A DNA stretch of 64,000 nt from Aliishimia sp963721175 (GCA_963721175.1 CAVRIG010000007.1:62001-126000); one strand, 5' to 3'. Shown: positions 9,986-18,793, numbered from the stretch's first letter. Numbers and translations: made by a program. Notes: generated by a model not told the origin, from the letters alone.

Positions 9986-10245
9986 TCGCACTGGCGCGGC
10001 TGATCATCGTGGGCTTCGTCGTGCTGACCATCATCTACCTGTGCCTGTCCTGGTATTCGCGGTCGGTGCGACGGGGCAAGCTGGAGGAAGAGTGGCACCA
10101 GGACCCCGCCGGCGACAAGGAAAGCTTTGTCGCGCAGGGGCTGGAGGAGTACGAAGGTTCGCTGCGGCGCAAGCTGATCTGGGGCGTCTACGTGGTGCCG
10201 ACGCTGCTGGTGGCGCTGATCATCTATCTCAACAATTTCGCCTGA
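9982..10245 (+). CDS. Small membrane protein, two transmembrane helices
   Basis: An 87-aa protein. An N-terminal helix (MIALARLIIVGFVVLTIIYL) and a C-terminal helix (GVYVVPTLLVALIIYLNNFA) flank a charged, soluble middle of about 40 residues rich in Glu and Lys. The ATG overlaps the previous stop as ATGA and follows GGAGGTAGGG, an excellent ribosome site. Longer in-frame starts overlap the upstream gene and are not needed. No family recognised. It is probably an inner-membrane partner of the preceding gene and of the DUF1523 protein 15 bp downstream (inference). Confidence 0.75.
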   Translation: MIALARLIIVGFVVLTIIYLCLSWYSRSVRRGKLEEEWHQDPAGDKESFVAQGLEEYEGSLRRKLIWGVYVVPTLLVALIIYLNNFA

Positions 10246-10260
10246 TACGGGAGACGGCAT

Positions 10261-10910
10261 ATGCGATACGTCAAATGGGTTCTCGATCCTCACCTTCTGG
10301 GCGATCGTGGCGGCGTTCTTCCACTACACCCTGCCGCAGAAGGACATCGTGCGGATCGTCGAACACATACGAGGAGCGGCAGAACCTTCGGACTGGACGC
10401 GGATCTTCTGGTCGGTGCCCGGACGATCAGTCGGCGACGCTGCGGGACCGCGACGTGCATTTCATTCAGGGCGTGCGGGAGAACGGCAAGCCGATCGTCT
10501 ATCGCAACGAGGATACCGGCTGGGGCTGGCCGCCCTATTTCAAGTTCGACACGGCGAACCTCTAGGCCGAGGCAAACGACGCGATCTCGACCAAGGACAA
10601 CCCGGAATGGGTGCTGGTCACCCATTACGGCTGGCGCAACGAGTTCCTGTCGTCTTCCCCAACGCGGTCGGCATCAAACCCATAGTCGGGCCCGGAGGTC
10701 GGCAAGCCGATCCCGTGGGTGAACATCATCATCCTGACGCTGCTGGCGGCCTTCGTCTATGCGGTCTGGGTGCGGTGGCGGAGGTTCCGGCAGCGGCGCA
10801 TCGACCCGGCGCTGGAGGAGATGCAAGACAGTTGGGACGCGGCGGGCGACGCGGTGTCCGAACGCCGCGGACGGTTCCGGCGGTGGCTGGGCACCTGGCG
10901 GGCGAAGTAG
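10261..10910 (+). pseudogene. DUF1523 family membrane protein (frameshifted, one in-frame TAG)
   Basis: Fragments across three frames rebuild a DUF1523 protein of about 215 aa. It has an N-terminal membrane helix (MRYVKWVL onward) ending FFHYTLPQKDIVRIV, then RDVHFIQGVRENGKPIVYRN, EDTGWGWPPYFKFDTANL, WVLVTHYGWRNEFLS and a second helix NIIILTLLAAFVYAVWVRW. DUF1523 is known only as a conserved membrane-associated family. Indels occur near 10285, 10370, 10425 and 10650-10690. After FDTANL a TAG stands where the family normally has Gln. The error-like pattern matches the previous gene. It is the last gene of the block. Confidence 0.75.
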
Positions 10911-10920
10911 CCACTGCGGC

Positions 10921-12123
10921 TCACGGAATGCCCAGTCGCGCCGGGTGGCCGCCCGTGAGATGCCGGCATTCCGACGAGCCGGTCATCGTGCCATTCGACA
11001 GCGCCTCGTAACCCTTCGGGATGACCTTGGGATCCGTGCGCAGGCCGCCTGCGCCGTTCATATGCGCGTGAACCACGAGTTCGACATGTTCCAGCGGGGT
11101 GCCGGCATAAGGGGTCAGCCGGAAGAAGCGAGTGAAATAGCCGCCGGTCCCGTCCTTGTCCATGAAGTGTTTGTCGACGCCCAGCACTTCGTCCTTCAAA
11201 TGAACGGCGCCGGAAAAGTCGTTCGGGTTGAAATGCGCCTTGAATAGCTGGAGCGGGTTGTCGAGCTGCAGCACCTGTTTCTTGGGCTGCTTGTTCCTTT
11301 TCTTCTTGGTGTTCTTCTTGGAGCCACCGGTGCCGCCGTACTTCGCCATGATGTCATCCATCTCGGCGTCCTTCTTCTTGTAGACGGTGAGGCCTTCATC
11401 GCTGGACCTGGCGGCGGCTTCGGCCGTTTCCTGCAGATGCTGCGCTTCCTCGTCGGCGAGGCGGCGATCTTCTTCTTCCTGCCTCACCCGCGCCTCCTCC
11501 TCGGACTCGATCCGGGCCAGTTCTTCCGCCTCCAGTCGCGCGCGTTCCTCCGACTCGTGTCGGTCTCGTTCCTCCCTTTCCGCGCGGGCCAATTCCTTCG
11601 CTTCCGCGATGCCATCGCGAGCCCGCTTGAGGTCCTCCGCAAGCCCGCGCACCTGGCGGTCGAGATTGTCGAGATAGATCGGATTGTCGATGGTTCCGGA
11701 TCGAAGGAACCCGTCTGCGAAGCTTACCGCCTCGTCCAGTTCGTCGTCGAATTCCGCCGCGAAATCCCTGCCCAGCGCCGCGTCGATATCGCCCATGCCG
11801 TCCTTGGCAGCGCGGAGTTTTGAAAGCCGGTCACGCGCTGCCTCGACGCGCGCGATCTGCAGCGTTGTCAGCGGCGGAAGCCCGTCCTCGCGCGGGTCCA
11901 GCGGCGCGCGACTGTCGTCGGGCTCCTCGTCCACTTCCTCGGGCATGTCGAACCCGCCGCGTTTTTCCAGCGCGCGGGCCTTGCGATCATGCATGGATTG
12001 CTTGCCCTTGCGCCGTCCCTCGCGCGGCGCCTTGTCCGGGCCCCAGCCCGGTTCACCGTCGCCTTCCGGCAGTCCCGCATTCATGTAGTTGTTGAGAAAT
12101 CGCCTTTGCTTGGTTCGGCTCAT
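10921..12123 (-). CDS. Unknown coiled-coil protein with a basic linker and C-terminal domain
   Basis: A 400-aa protein convergent with the DUF1523 gene (10 bp apart). The start MSRTKQRRFLNN at 12123 is set by GGAG nine bases upstream. Order: a charged N-terminus with an NYMNAG motif (1-100), a long Arg/Glu coiled coil (about 160-270) and a Lys-rich linker (KKNTKKKRNKQPKKQ). A compact C-terminal domain of about 110 residues follows, with FKAHFNPNDFSG, YFTRFFRLTPYAG and VVHAHMNGAGG. No signal peptide or membrane segment. I recognise no family. The shape (charged rod, basic linker, terminal globular domain with conserved His residues) could suit a structural protein or an effector. Confidence 0.7.
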   Translation of the reverse strand: MSRTKQRRFLNNYMNAGLPEGDGEPGWGPDKAPREGRRKGKQSMHDRKARALEKRGGFDMPEEVDEEPDDSRAPLDPREDGLPPLTTLQIARVEAARDRLSKLRAAKDGMGDIDAALGRDFAAEFDDELDEAVSFADGFLRSGTIDNPIYLDNLDRQVRGLAEDLKRARDGIAEAKELARAEREERDRHESEERARLEAEELARIESEEEARVRQEEEDRRLADEEAQHLQETAEAAARSSDEGLTVYKKKDAEMDDIMAKYGGTGGSKKNTKKKRNKQPKKQVLQLDNPLQLFKAHFNPNDFSGAVHLKDEVLGVDKHFMDKDGTGGYFTRFFRLTPYAGTPLEHVELVVHAHMNGAGGLRTDPKVIPKGYEALSNGTMTGSSECRHLTGGHPARLGIP

Positions 12124-12376
12124 CGTGAACGACTCCTTCACGCATCCCATGGGCGGCAGCCCATGCAGGACACAGTAGCTTTACCTGCGGTTGTGCGTCA
12201 CGTGGAATTTTGCGGACCCGTCATCCGGCTCGGGATCACTTGAAATACATCGACGATCTTGGGAACGGCGTTCATCAGTTCCAGCGCGCGACGCAGAAGC
12301 GCGTCGCTGCATCCGCCGACCGCGCAAGATCGATCTCGATGAACTTCATGCAGGAATTGGCGGGTGACCAGGATCG

Positions 12377-13480
12377 CTAGCGGTCCCGGTCATCGCGTGC
12401 GGAGAGGAATTCCTCGACGGGCGCAAGTTGCGGGACGTGGCGGCAGAAGACGCGGAAACTGACGAGGAGCGGAACCGCCATGAGCATTCCCATGACGGAC
12501 CAGAGCCATGCCCAGAAGGCCACCGCCACGAGGATGACGACCGTGTTGAGCTGCAATTGCCGTCCCACCAGCCACGGCGTGACGAACTGCCCCTCGATCG
12601 CGGTGAGGGCCCAGAACACGAACGCGGCAAAAAGCGCGTCACCCGCAGTGTCCATCGACACCAGCGCCACCGCGAAGGCCAGCGCCGTTCCGATCAGCGC
12701 GCCGATGAAGGGCACGTAGTTGAGCGCGAAGGCCAGCAGCCCGAAGAGGACCGGGCTGGGCATTCCCAGCAGCGCGAAGGCGACGCCGACGGCGATGCCC
12801 AACCCTGCGTTGATCGCGGTGATGGACAGCAGGTAGCGCGACACCTCGCGTTCGATGTCGTAGGCGATGGCGATGGCCCGTTTCTTGTCCGCGAACGTGG
12901 GCATCACGCGTACCAGCCGTTCGTGGAAGAGGCTGCCGGAAGCCAGCACGAAAAAAAGCAGGATGAGCACGAAAGCCGTTTGCGCCGCGATGAGAGGTGT
13001 TCCGAACGCGATGACCGACAACGCGCCCTGTTCCTGCACCACCACCTCGAGCGGTGCGTCGGCGTCGTTGCTCTTGGGCTGCGTCGCCTCTTCCACCTGC
13101 TTGCTGGCCTTCATGACCGCTTCGGCGATCCCGGTGATGTCCTTGAGTTTACGTTCTACCTCGCGGGTGATGCGGGGCGCATCGTCGATCCAGTTGGCGA
13201 TAGGCACGGCCAGCGAGGTCGACGCCACGACAATGCCGATCAGGAGGGACAGAACGATCGCAGCGGCCGACACGGTCTGGGGAATCCCGCGGCGCCACAT
13301 CCACCTGCAAAGCGGGCTGAAGACCAGCGCCAGCAGGAAGGCCAGGATCACCGGGACGAGAAAGATCCGGCCGATGGCCAGCGCCGCCAGGAGCGCGAGG
13401 CAGGCGAGGATGATGATCGACCAGTCCGCAGCCTTCCTGCGGTCGAAAATCGGTTCGGCATCGGGAGCAGCGTCGCCCAT
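12377..13480 (-). CDS. AI-2E family transporter (PerM-like inner-membrane protein)
   Basis: A 367-aa polytopic membrane protein of the AI-2E transporter/PF01594 family. Two helices lie at the N-terminus (IIILACLALLAALAIGRIFL), then a cytoplasmic or periplasmic Lys/Glu-rich loop (about 110-160) and five or more helices. These carry the family-typical FALNYVPFIGALIG and the segment WALTAIEGQFVTPWLVGRQL. Length is usual. Members export diverse small molecules; a role in autoinducer-2 transport is shown for few, so the substrate is unknown. The gene stands alone on the minus strand. The 250 bp downstream hold no gene I can support. Confidence 0.85.
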   Translation of the reverse strand: MGDAAPDAEPIFDRRKAADWSIIILACLALLAALAIGRIFLVPVILAFLLALVFSPLCRWMWRRGIPQTVSAAAIVLSLLIGIVVASTSLAVPIANWIDDAPRITREVERKLKDITGIAEAVMKASKQVEEATQPKSNDADAPLEVVVQEQGALSVIAFGTPLIAAQTAFVLILLFFVLASGSLFHERLVRVMPTFADKKRAIAIAYDIEREVSRYLLSITAINAGLGIAVGVAFALLGMPSPVLFGLLAFALNYVPFIGALIGTALAFAVALVSMDTAGDALFAAFVFWALTAIEGQFVTPWLVGRQLQLNTVVILVAVAFWAWLWSVMGMLMAVPLLVSFRVFCRHVPQLAPVEEFLSARDDRDR

Positions 13481-13559
13481 GTCATGTTCTCTTGGTCCGG
13501 GGGTGATTGCGCGCAGACAGTCTTGTCACAAGGAACGTAGCGTTCCAAGAGCTATGCTG

Positions 13560-13728
13560 TCATGCTCCATCCCCGCGCAGGATCCGAGCCACCCGTGCGG
13601 CGATCGCCGCAGTGCCCTTGGCGGACGGGTGCACGCGATCCGGGCCAAGAAAGCAGAAGTCGCCGCTTGGCACGAGTGCGGCGGCGAAATGAAGCAAGCC
13701 GAGCCGGAGCGGACGCGACTGGCCTGTT
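13560..13728 (-). pseudogene. Remnant of an SGNH/GDSL-type hydrolase C-terminus
   Basis: Directly after the transglycosylase stop, an open minus-strand frame ends with SGDFCFLGPDRVHPSAKGTA followed by AIAARVARIL. D-x-V-H-P-S-x-x-G is the catalytic Asp-His block near the C-terminus of SGNH hydrolases. The nucleophile GDS block and the rest of the enzyme (normally about 200 aa) are missing. The fragment is too short to function. The family call rests on this one motif. Confidence 0.4.
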
Positions 13729-14964
13729 TCAGGCAAGGCGATCCACCAGAGCGCGCGACGGCTGCCCGGTCTCGGGCAGGCCGTTCGCCCGCTGGTAGGC
13801 GCGGATCGCGGCTTCGGTCTTGGAGCCCAGCACACCATCGGGGTCGCCTGCATCGTAACCGGCGCGGGTCAGGCCCTGTTGCAGCGCCTTGCGATCCGCC
13901 AAGGTCAGGCCGAACTCGTCCGGCGGGAACGTGCCACGGATCGGACCGCCGCCCGCAATCCGGTCGCTGAGATGCCCGATCCCGATCGCGTAGTTTTCGG
14001 CATTGTTGTAGCTGAGCAAAACACGGAAATTCGAGAACACCAGGAAGGCCGGCCCGTTCGCGCCCATCGGCGTCAGGATCGAGCCCGCCCCGTGATCCGG
14101 CAGCGCGCCGCCGCTGGCCGTCCGCACCCCGGCCGCGCTCCAGCTGGCCACGCTGCGCTGCGTGCCACGGCCGAAGGGGCCGCCGAAGCCACCCGGCAGT
14201 CGGACTTCCAGCCCCCAGGGCCGCCCGCGGGTCCAGCCGTTGCGGTTGAGATAGGACGCGGTGGAGGCCAGCGCATCCGTCGGGTCCTCCCCCCAGATGT
14301 CGCGCCGTCCGTCGCCGGTGAAATCCACTGCGTAGGCGAGGTAGGAGGTCGGAATGAACTGCGTGTGGCCCATGGCACCCGCCCAGCTTCCGGTCATGCG
14401 CTCGGTCGTGATGTCGCCCGCCTGGATGATCTTCAGCGCCGCGACCAGTTGCTGTTCGAAGAACCGGCCGCGCCGCCCGTCATAGGACAATGTGGACAGC
14501 GCGGAGATCACGGGAGCATCCCCGCGCCGCTCTCCGTACCGGCTTTCCAGGCCCCAGATCGCACAGACCACGTGCGGTTCCACGCCGAACCGCGATTCGA
14601 TCGCGGAGAAGGTCGAGCCGCGACTGCGCAGCTCCGCGCGGCCTTTCGAGACGCGTTCGTCCGATGCGGCGATGGCCAGGTAATCCTGCAGCGTTCGGGT
14701 GAATTCGGTCTGGCTGCGGTCCCGCTCGATCACCTGCGGCAGGTAGCCCACGCCGCGCATCCCGTCGGCGATCGCGGCCTGCGACACGCCCGCCGAAGCC
14801 GCCCGCGCTCGGAAACTGGCGACCCAGGCGTCGAAGCCGGCATTGGGTACGGCGCGCCACGTCGTCGGGGAGTCGATCCCTGGACCACCGCCCGGCAAGC
14901 CCGAACATGCCGCCAGCGCGGAGGCGCCCAATCCAAGTCCAAAGATCCGCCTTGTGATCGTCAT
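13729..14964 (-). CDS. Lytic murein transglycosylase, MltB type, lipoprotein with peptidoglycan-binding domain
   Basis: A 411-aa protein. The start at 14964 gives a lipoprotein signal (MTITRRIFGLGLGASALAAC, lipobox LAAC, Cys20). The SLT domain follows: IWGLESRYGERRG with the catalytic Glu near residue 150, then GAMGHTQFIPTSYLAYAVDF and GDGRRDIWGEDPTDALAS, all diagnostic of the MltB family. Residues about 350-405 form a PG_binding_1 domain (LQQGLTRAGYDAGDPDGVLG). It cleaves glycan strands to 1,6-anhydro-muropeptides at the outer membrane. It is divergent from smpB; longer upstream starts overlap smpB and would lose the signal peptide. Confidence 0.92.
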   Translation of the reverse strand: MTITRRIFGLGLGASALAACSGLPGGGPGIDSPTTWRAVPNAGFDAWVASFRARAASAGVSQAAIADGMRGVGYLPQVIERDRSQTEFTRTLQDYLAIAASDERVSKGRAELRSRGSTFSAIESRFGVEPHVVCAIWGLESRYGERRGDAPVISALSTLSYDGRRGRFFEQQLVAALKIIQAGDITTERMTGSWAGAMGHTQFIPTSYLAYAVDFTGDGRRDIWGEDPTDALASTASYLNRNGWTRGRPWGLEVRLPGGFGGPFGRGTQRSVASWSAAGVRTASGGALPDHGAGSILTPMGANGPAFLVFSNFRVLLSYNNAENYAIGIGHLSDRIAGGGPIRGTFPPDEFGLTLADRKALQQGLTRAGYDAGDPDGVLGSKTEAAIRAYQRANGLPETGQPSRALVDRLA

Positions 14965-15078
14965 TGCCTGCTCCCTGCTCTTGTTTCGGGCTACCTTGCC
15001 GTGCAGGCCCGTCGCAGGCAAGCGGCGACGCGCGCTTCGGCGCTTGCATGCCCGCGCCCTGCGCCTTACCTCCTCGCC

Positions 15079-15555
15079 ATGGCCCAGGCGAAAGAAAACC
15101 CGAACTACAAGGTGATCGCGGAGAACCGCCGCGCCCGCTTCGATTACGCGATCGAGGAGGATCTCGAGTGCGGCATCATGCTCGAAGGGTCGGAGGTGAA
15201 ATCGCTGCGGTCCACGGGGGGCAACATCGCCGAGAGCTATGCCTCGGTCGAGAATGGCGAGCTGTGGCTCACCAACTGCTACATCGCGCCCTATGATCAG
15301 GCCAAGACGTTCGGCCACGAGGAACGCCGCCGCCGCAAGCTGCTGGTCTCGCGCAAGCAGCTTGCGCATCTGTGGAACGCGACCCAGCGCAAGGGCATGA
15401 CGCTGGTCCCGCTGGTCATGTACTTCAACCATCGCGGCATCGCGAAGGTGAAGATCGGCGTGGCCAAGGGCAAGAAGCTCCACGACAAGCGCGAGACGGC
15501 GGCGAAGCGCGACTGGAACCGCCAGAAGCAGCGGCTGCTGAAGGAACACAGCTAG
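15079..15555 (+). CDS. smpB: SsrA-binding protein SmpB
   Basis: A 158-aa protein that binds tmRNA and brings it to stalled ribosomes for trans-translation. It has the family hallmarks NRRARFDYAIEEDLECGIML near the N-terminus, GSEVKSLR, the YIAPYDQAKTFGHEERRRRK stretch and the basic tail KKLHDKRETAAKRDWNRQKQ that contacts the ribosome A site. Full family length. The ATG at 15079 matches the usual MAQAKENP start. tmRNA itself is not in the window. Confidence 0.96.
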   Translation: MAQAKENPNYKVIAENRRARFDYAIEEDLECGIMLEGSEVKSLRSTGGNIAESYASVENGELWLTNCYIAPYDQAKTFGHEERRRRKLLVSRKQLAHLWNATQRKGMTLVPLVMYFNHRGIAKVKIGVAKGKKLHDKRETAAKRDWNRQKQRLLKEHS

Positions 15556-15579
15556 GCCACGGGCATGTGGCGCCGTGGG

Positions 15580-17313
15580 TCAGAAGTGTCCGCGGACGGT
15601 CCGGATCGCCTTGTCGATCTTGCCCAGGAACCCCCAACCGGTGAAGATCGTCAACAACGTGAAGATGATCGTCTGATTGTCGCCGTCCAGAAGTTCGGTG
15701 AGCCCCGGCGAGCCCGGCGCGGTCAGCCCCAGTTCCGGGACCACCGCGGCGGCGATCAGCCCGACGATGCCGATGACCGACTTCTTGCCGTCGAGCGCCT
15801 TTCCCAGGGTCTCTCCCAACGCCGAGTTGACCGGGGTCAGCGGCTTCTTGGCGTCCTTGCCGTTGTCCGTCACCACCGCCGTCGTATCGCCCAGCTTGTT
15901 CTCGATGATCGCATCGAGGATGGCGGAGCCGGACGCGTCGATGAGCTTGTCCTTTATCTTGCCCTTGGCCGACTTCTTCAGGAGTTCCGTAAGTGCCACT
16001 TTGCCGAGGGCCGACGTGCCGCCGGTCGCGCCGGCGAGTACGAGCTTGAGCAGATCCGCGCGGTCGATATCCAGGTCGAGATCGAGGTCGAGACCGAAGG
16101 GCTTGTTTTCCACTTGCATGACTTTCTCCGGGCGCTTGCCCTCTTCATGGGGAAGGTTGGTGACGAATTCGCGCAGCTTTCCGATCCGGTTCGTCCATCC
16201 GCGGCCAAAGGTGCTGAAATTCGACAGGCCGCGCAGATAGTCCGAATAGACATCGAGATATGCGGACGACAATGCGGCTGAATCCGTCTGGTTCGCCGCG
16301 GCCAGCGTGTTCGGGCCCATATCCCCGTCCACCTTGAGAGGCACAGGCTCCGCGGCCGGGTTGGCCCCGTCACGAATCGTCATTCCCATGCGGTTGAAGG
16401 CTTCCTGCAGGAAGCGTACCGCCTTTTCCGGTCCCGACATCACGGCGGAGTTGTAGACGACCATGGCCACCTGAATCGGCATTTCGGCGCAGCGGCACCC
16501 CATGTAGTAGTTGGTGCGGAAGATCTCGTCCGCTTCCTCCTGCGTCAGTGCCTTGACGTCGTCGATCGTCACGTCCGTTCCGCGCCAGCCCTTCAGGGTC
16601 TCGATGGTGATCCCGAGGTTGGTCGGCCCTCCGGGATCGTCCGCGTGGTTGGCGAACCCGCCTTCGGCTTCCTTGATGAAGGCGTGCAGGCGCCGGAACC
16701 TCTTGTCGGTCTCTGCCGACAGGACACCGGGCAACTGCTCGGTCGCGTTGCTGGTCCTGATCTCGTCCCGCTGGTCTTCCGGTATCGGCGGCCGTTGCGG
16801 CAGGTTCTTCGGCTTCGGAGGCGCGGGCGGAGATCCGCTCCAATTGTCGATCATGTCGCTGAGATACTCCGCCCAGATGTGATCGCCGCCCTCCGGATAC
16901 TCTCCCCGCTTCAGATCGGAAGATGAAATGCCGTCCAGCTGGACATGCGCAAGTTCCTTGAGGTTGCCGTTCTTGTCGCGGAGCGGTCGCATGCCGCGTT
17001 CCCTGGCAAGATCGTGCATCCGCAGCCACCATTTCTCGCGGCCCTGCGATGTCTCCCAATGCCAGTTTCCGTTCTCGAAGGCGACGAAATCCACCGCCAG
17101 CCCGTATTGATGAATCGATCCCCACGGCCCGACCCAGGTAATGGGGGGGTGCCGTTTCGTGTACTCGAACTGCAATTCCGGCGTTCGGAAAGCCTCGTAC
17201 ACCTTCAGCGGTATCTTTTCCTTTTCGAGAATTGCCTGAATATCGATGACCTTCTGACGAATGGCCGGATGCAGCTTGCTCACGTCGTTGTTGCGCTTGG
17301 TGGAATTGGGCAT
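15580..17313 (-). CDS. Modular endolysin: M15 peptidase + GH108 muramidase + C-terminal membrane hairpin
   Basis: A 577-aa protein. Residues 10-130 are an M15C peptidase-like domain with FRTPELQ and zinc ligands His68 and Asp75 (SIHQYGLAVDF) and His123 (AHVQLDG). A proline-rich linker (165-180) leads to a GH108 lysozyme domain (about 205-390) with catalytic Glu217 in IKEAEGGFANH and DDPGGPTNLGIT. A PG_binding_3-like VPLKVDGDMGPNTLAA is included. The C-terminal 140 residues hold an Asp-Leu repeat, a Lys-rich stretch and two hydrophobic segments (about 512-526 and 548-563) with a holin-like look. The ATG at 17313 follows GAAGGAT. No phage genes flank it. It may be a domesticated phage or GTA lysis enzyme. 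Confidence 0.8.
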   Translation of the reverse strand: MPNSTKRNNDVSKLHPAIRQKVIDIQAILEKEKIPLKVYEAFRTPELQFEYTKRHPPITWVGPWGSIHQYGLAVDFVAFENGNWHWETSQGREKWWLRMHDLARERGMRPLRDKNGNLKELAHVQLDGISSSDLKRGEYPEGGDHIWAEYLSDMIDNWSGSPPAPPKPKNLPQRPPIPEDQRDEIRTSNATEQLPGVLSAETDKRFRRLHAFIKEAEGGFANHADDPGGPTNLGITIETLKGWRGTDVTIDDVKALTQEEADEIFRTNYYMGCRCAEMPIQVAMVVYNSAVMSGPEKAVRFLQEAFNRMGMTIRDGANPAAEPVPLKVDGDMGPNTLAAANQTDSAALSSAYLDVYSDYLRGLSNFSTFGRGWTNRIGKLREFVTNLPHEEGKRPEKVMQVENKPFGLDLDLDLDIDRADLLKLVLAGATGGTSALGKVALTELLKKSAKGKIKDKLIDASGSAILDAIIENKLGDTTAVVTDNGKDAKKPLTPVNSALGETLGKALDGKKSVIGIVGLIAAAVVPELGLTAPGSPGLTELLDGDNQTIIFTLLTIFTGWGFLGKIDKAIRTVRGHF

Positions 17314-17520
17314 GGTGCGGGATCCTTCGATATGAATCTCTGGGCAATGAAACGCTGCCGGATGAAAAATACGCTTGTGTGGGGCGATCGAACACATGCG
17401 TCGCCCTTGACCTCCCCACAGGGCTGCCGCACAGGAAGTTAACTAATTTTTCTCAAGATAACAGCGATTTGGCGAGCTGTCACTACCGAGGAGAGTGCGG
17501 GATTCCATACCCCGCCGCGC

Positions 17521-17791
17521 TCACTTGAGCTGGCTGTCCTTGCTGCCGCGCCGGTTGATGCCCCCGCGCGGCCGGAACGGTCGCGTCGCGCTCCTGCTGG
17601 CAGTCGATGCAGAGCGTGACACCCGGCACCGCCCGACGCCGCGCCTCGGGGATCGGCTCCTCGCAATCGATGCAATGGGTGCGGCTCGGCCGGTCGCCCT
17701 GCGATGGCCGTTTCATCCGGGCGAGTTCGTCCTGGATGTTCGCCTCGATCTGCTCCTGCACCGCGCCGTCGCGCGTCCAACCGCCTGCCAT
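17521..17791 (-). pseudogene. DksA/TraR-family C4 zinc-finger protein (one frameshift)
   Basis: A small regulator of about 89 aa. It starts MAGGWTRDGAVQEQIEANIQ at 17791 after AGGAGGG (spacing 8). The zinc finger is CIDCEEPIPEARRRAVPG followed by CIDC, that is CxxC-x17-CxxC. The family C-terminus NRRGSKDSQLK and its TGA at 17521 lie in another frame. One extra base near 17575 in a G-rich run explains the switch (271 nt = 90 codons + 1). Short DksA/TraR proteins, often phage- or plasmid-related, bind RNA polymerase in its secondary channel. Confidence 0.7.
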
Positions 17792-17938
17792 GGCCGCTTC
17801 CCTCCTGCTGGGCGCCATGATGCGCCTGTGGCGCCTGGCGATCAAGCCCGCCCCGCAGTGCTCCTCCCGGTGCCCTTGCGTTGAGGTGTCTGCGCGCTTA
17901 ATCAGGCTCAAGTCTGGCCTGCCGTGGGGGGGAATTCC

Positions 17939-18793
17939 ATGTCCGACGATCCGAAGACTCTGGTATCGACCGACTGGCTCGCCGCGCATCTGGGCAACCC
18001 GGACCTGCGCGTGCTGGACGGATCCTGGTACCTGCCGGAGGCGGGCCGCGACGCCAAGGCCGAGTATGCCGAAGCGCACATTCCCAATGCGCGCTTTTTC
18101 GACATCGACGAGATTTCCGACCACCGCTCCGACCTGCCGCACATGGCGCCGCCGCCGGAAAAGTTCATCAGCCGGATGCGCGCGATGGGCGTGGGCGACG
18201 GCCACCAGGTCGTGGTTTATGACGGGGCCGGGCTGATGTCTGCGGCGCGGGTCTGGTGGCTCTTCAAGCTGATGGGGCATGCGGATGTCGCGGTTCTCGA
18301 TGGCGGCTTACCCAAGTGGCGGGCCGAGGGGCGCGCGGTGGACGACATGGACCCCGTCATCCGCGACCGACACATGTATGTCCGAGTGCAGAACCACCTC
18401 GTGCGGGACGTGACTCAGGTCAGCCAGGCGGCGAAGCTGAACGATGTCCAGATCATCGACGCCCGCTCCGCCGCCCGGTTCCGCGGGGACGCGCCGGAGC
18501 CACGCGAAGGCCTGCGCGCGGGCCATATCCCGGGCTCGCACAACGTGCCGTTCAACCAATTGCTGAACGACGACAAGACCATGAAATCCCCGGATGCGCT
18601 CCGCGCCGAGTTCGAGGCCGCCGGCGTCGACCTCCAGCGCCCCGCGATCACCACCTGCGGGTCCGGCGTGACGGCGGCCGTGCTGGCCCTGGCGCTGGAG
18701 CGGATCGGCAAGACCGACTGGTCGCTCTACGACGGGTCCTGGTCCGAATGGGGCCAGTTCCCCACCCTTCCCATCGCCACAGGAGACGCCTGA
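17939..18793 (+). CDS. sseA: 3-mercaptopyruvate sulfurtransferase
   Basis: A 284-aa protein with two rhodanese domains. It transfers sulfur from 3-mercaptopyruvate to thiol acceptors or cyanide. The active-site loop CGSGVTA (Cys near 239) is the mercaptopyruvate-type loop; thiosulfate sulfurtransferases have CRKGVT. The N-terminal domain carries VLDGSWYLP and VYDGAG. I used the ATG at 17939 (MSDDPKTLVS) rather than an upstream in-frame start. Its TGA overlaps the next ATG by one base (TGATG), so it is co-translated with the aminotransferase. That enzyme could supply mercaptopyruvate by cysteine transamination (inference). Confidence 0.92.
   Translation: MSDDPKTLVSTDWLAAHLGNPDLRVLDGSWYLPEAGRDAKAEYAEAHIPNARFFDIDEISDHRSDLPHMAPPPEKFISRMRAMGVGDGHQVVVYDGAGLMSAARVWWLFKLMGHADVAVLDGGLPKWRAEGRAVDDMDPVIRDRHMYVRVQNHLVRDVTQVSQAAKLNDVQIIDARSAARFRGDAPEPREGLRAGHIPGSHNVPFNQLLNDDKTMKSPDALRAEFEAAGVDLQRPAITTCGSGVTAAVLALALERIGKTDWSLYDGSWSEWGQFPTLPIATGDA

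Noticed and set aside
10558..10569. Read-through or pyrrolysine/selenocysteine use at the in-frame TAG of the DUF1523 gene
   Set aside because: The gene also has several indels, no recoding signal is visible and the family has Gln there. Sequence error is simpler.
12124..12376. A small minus-strand frame starting MKFIEIDLARS
   Set aside because: It stops after about 24 codons. Continuing needs a frameshift, and no family is recognisable.
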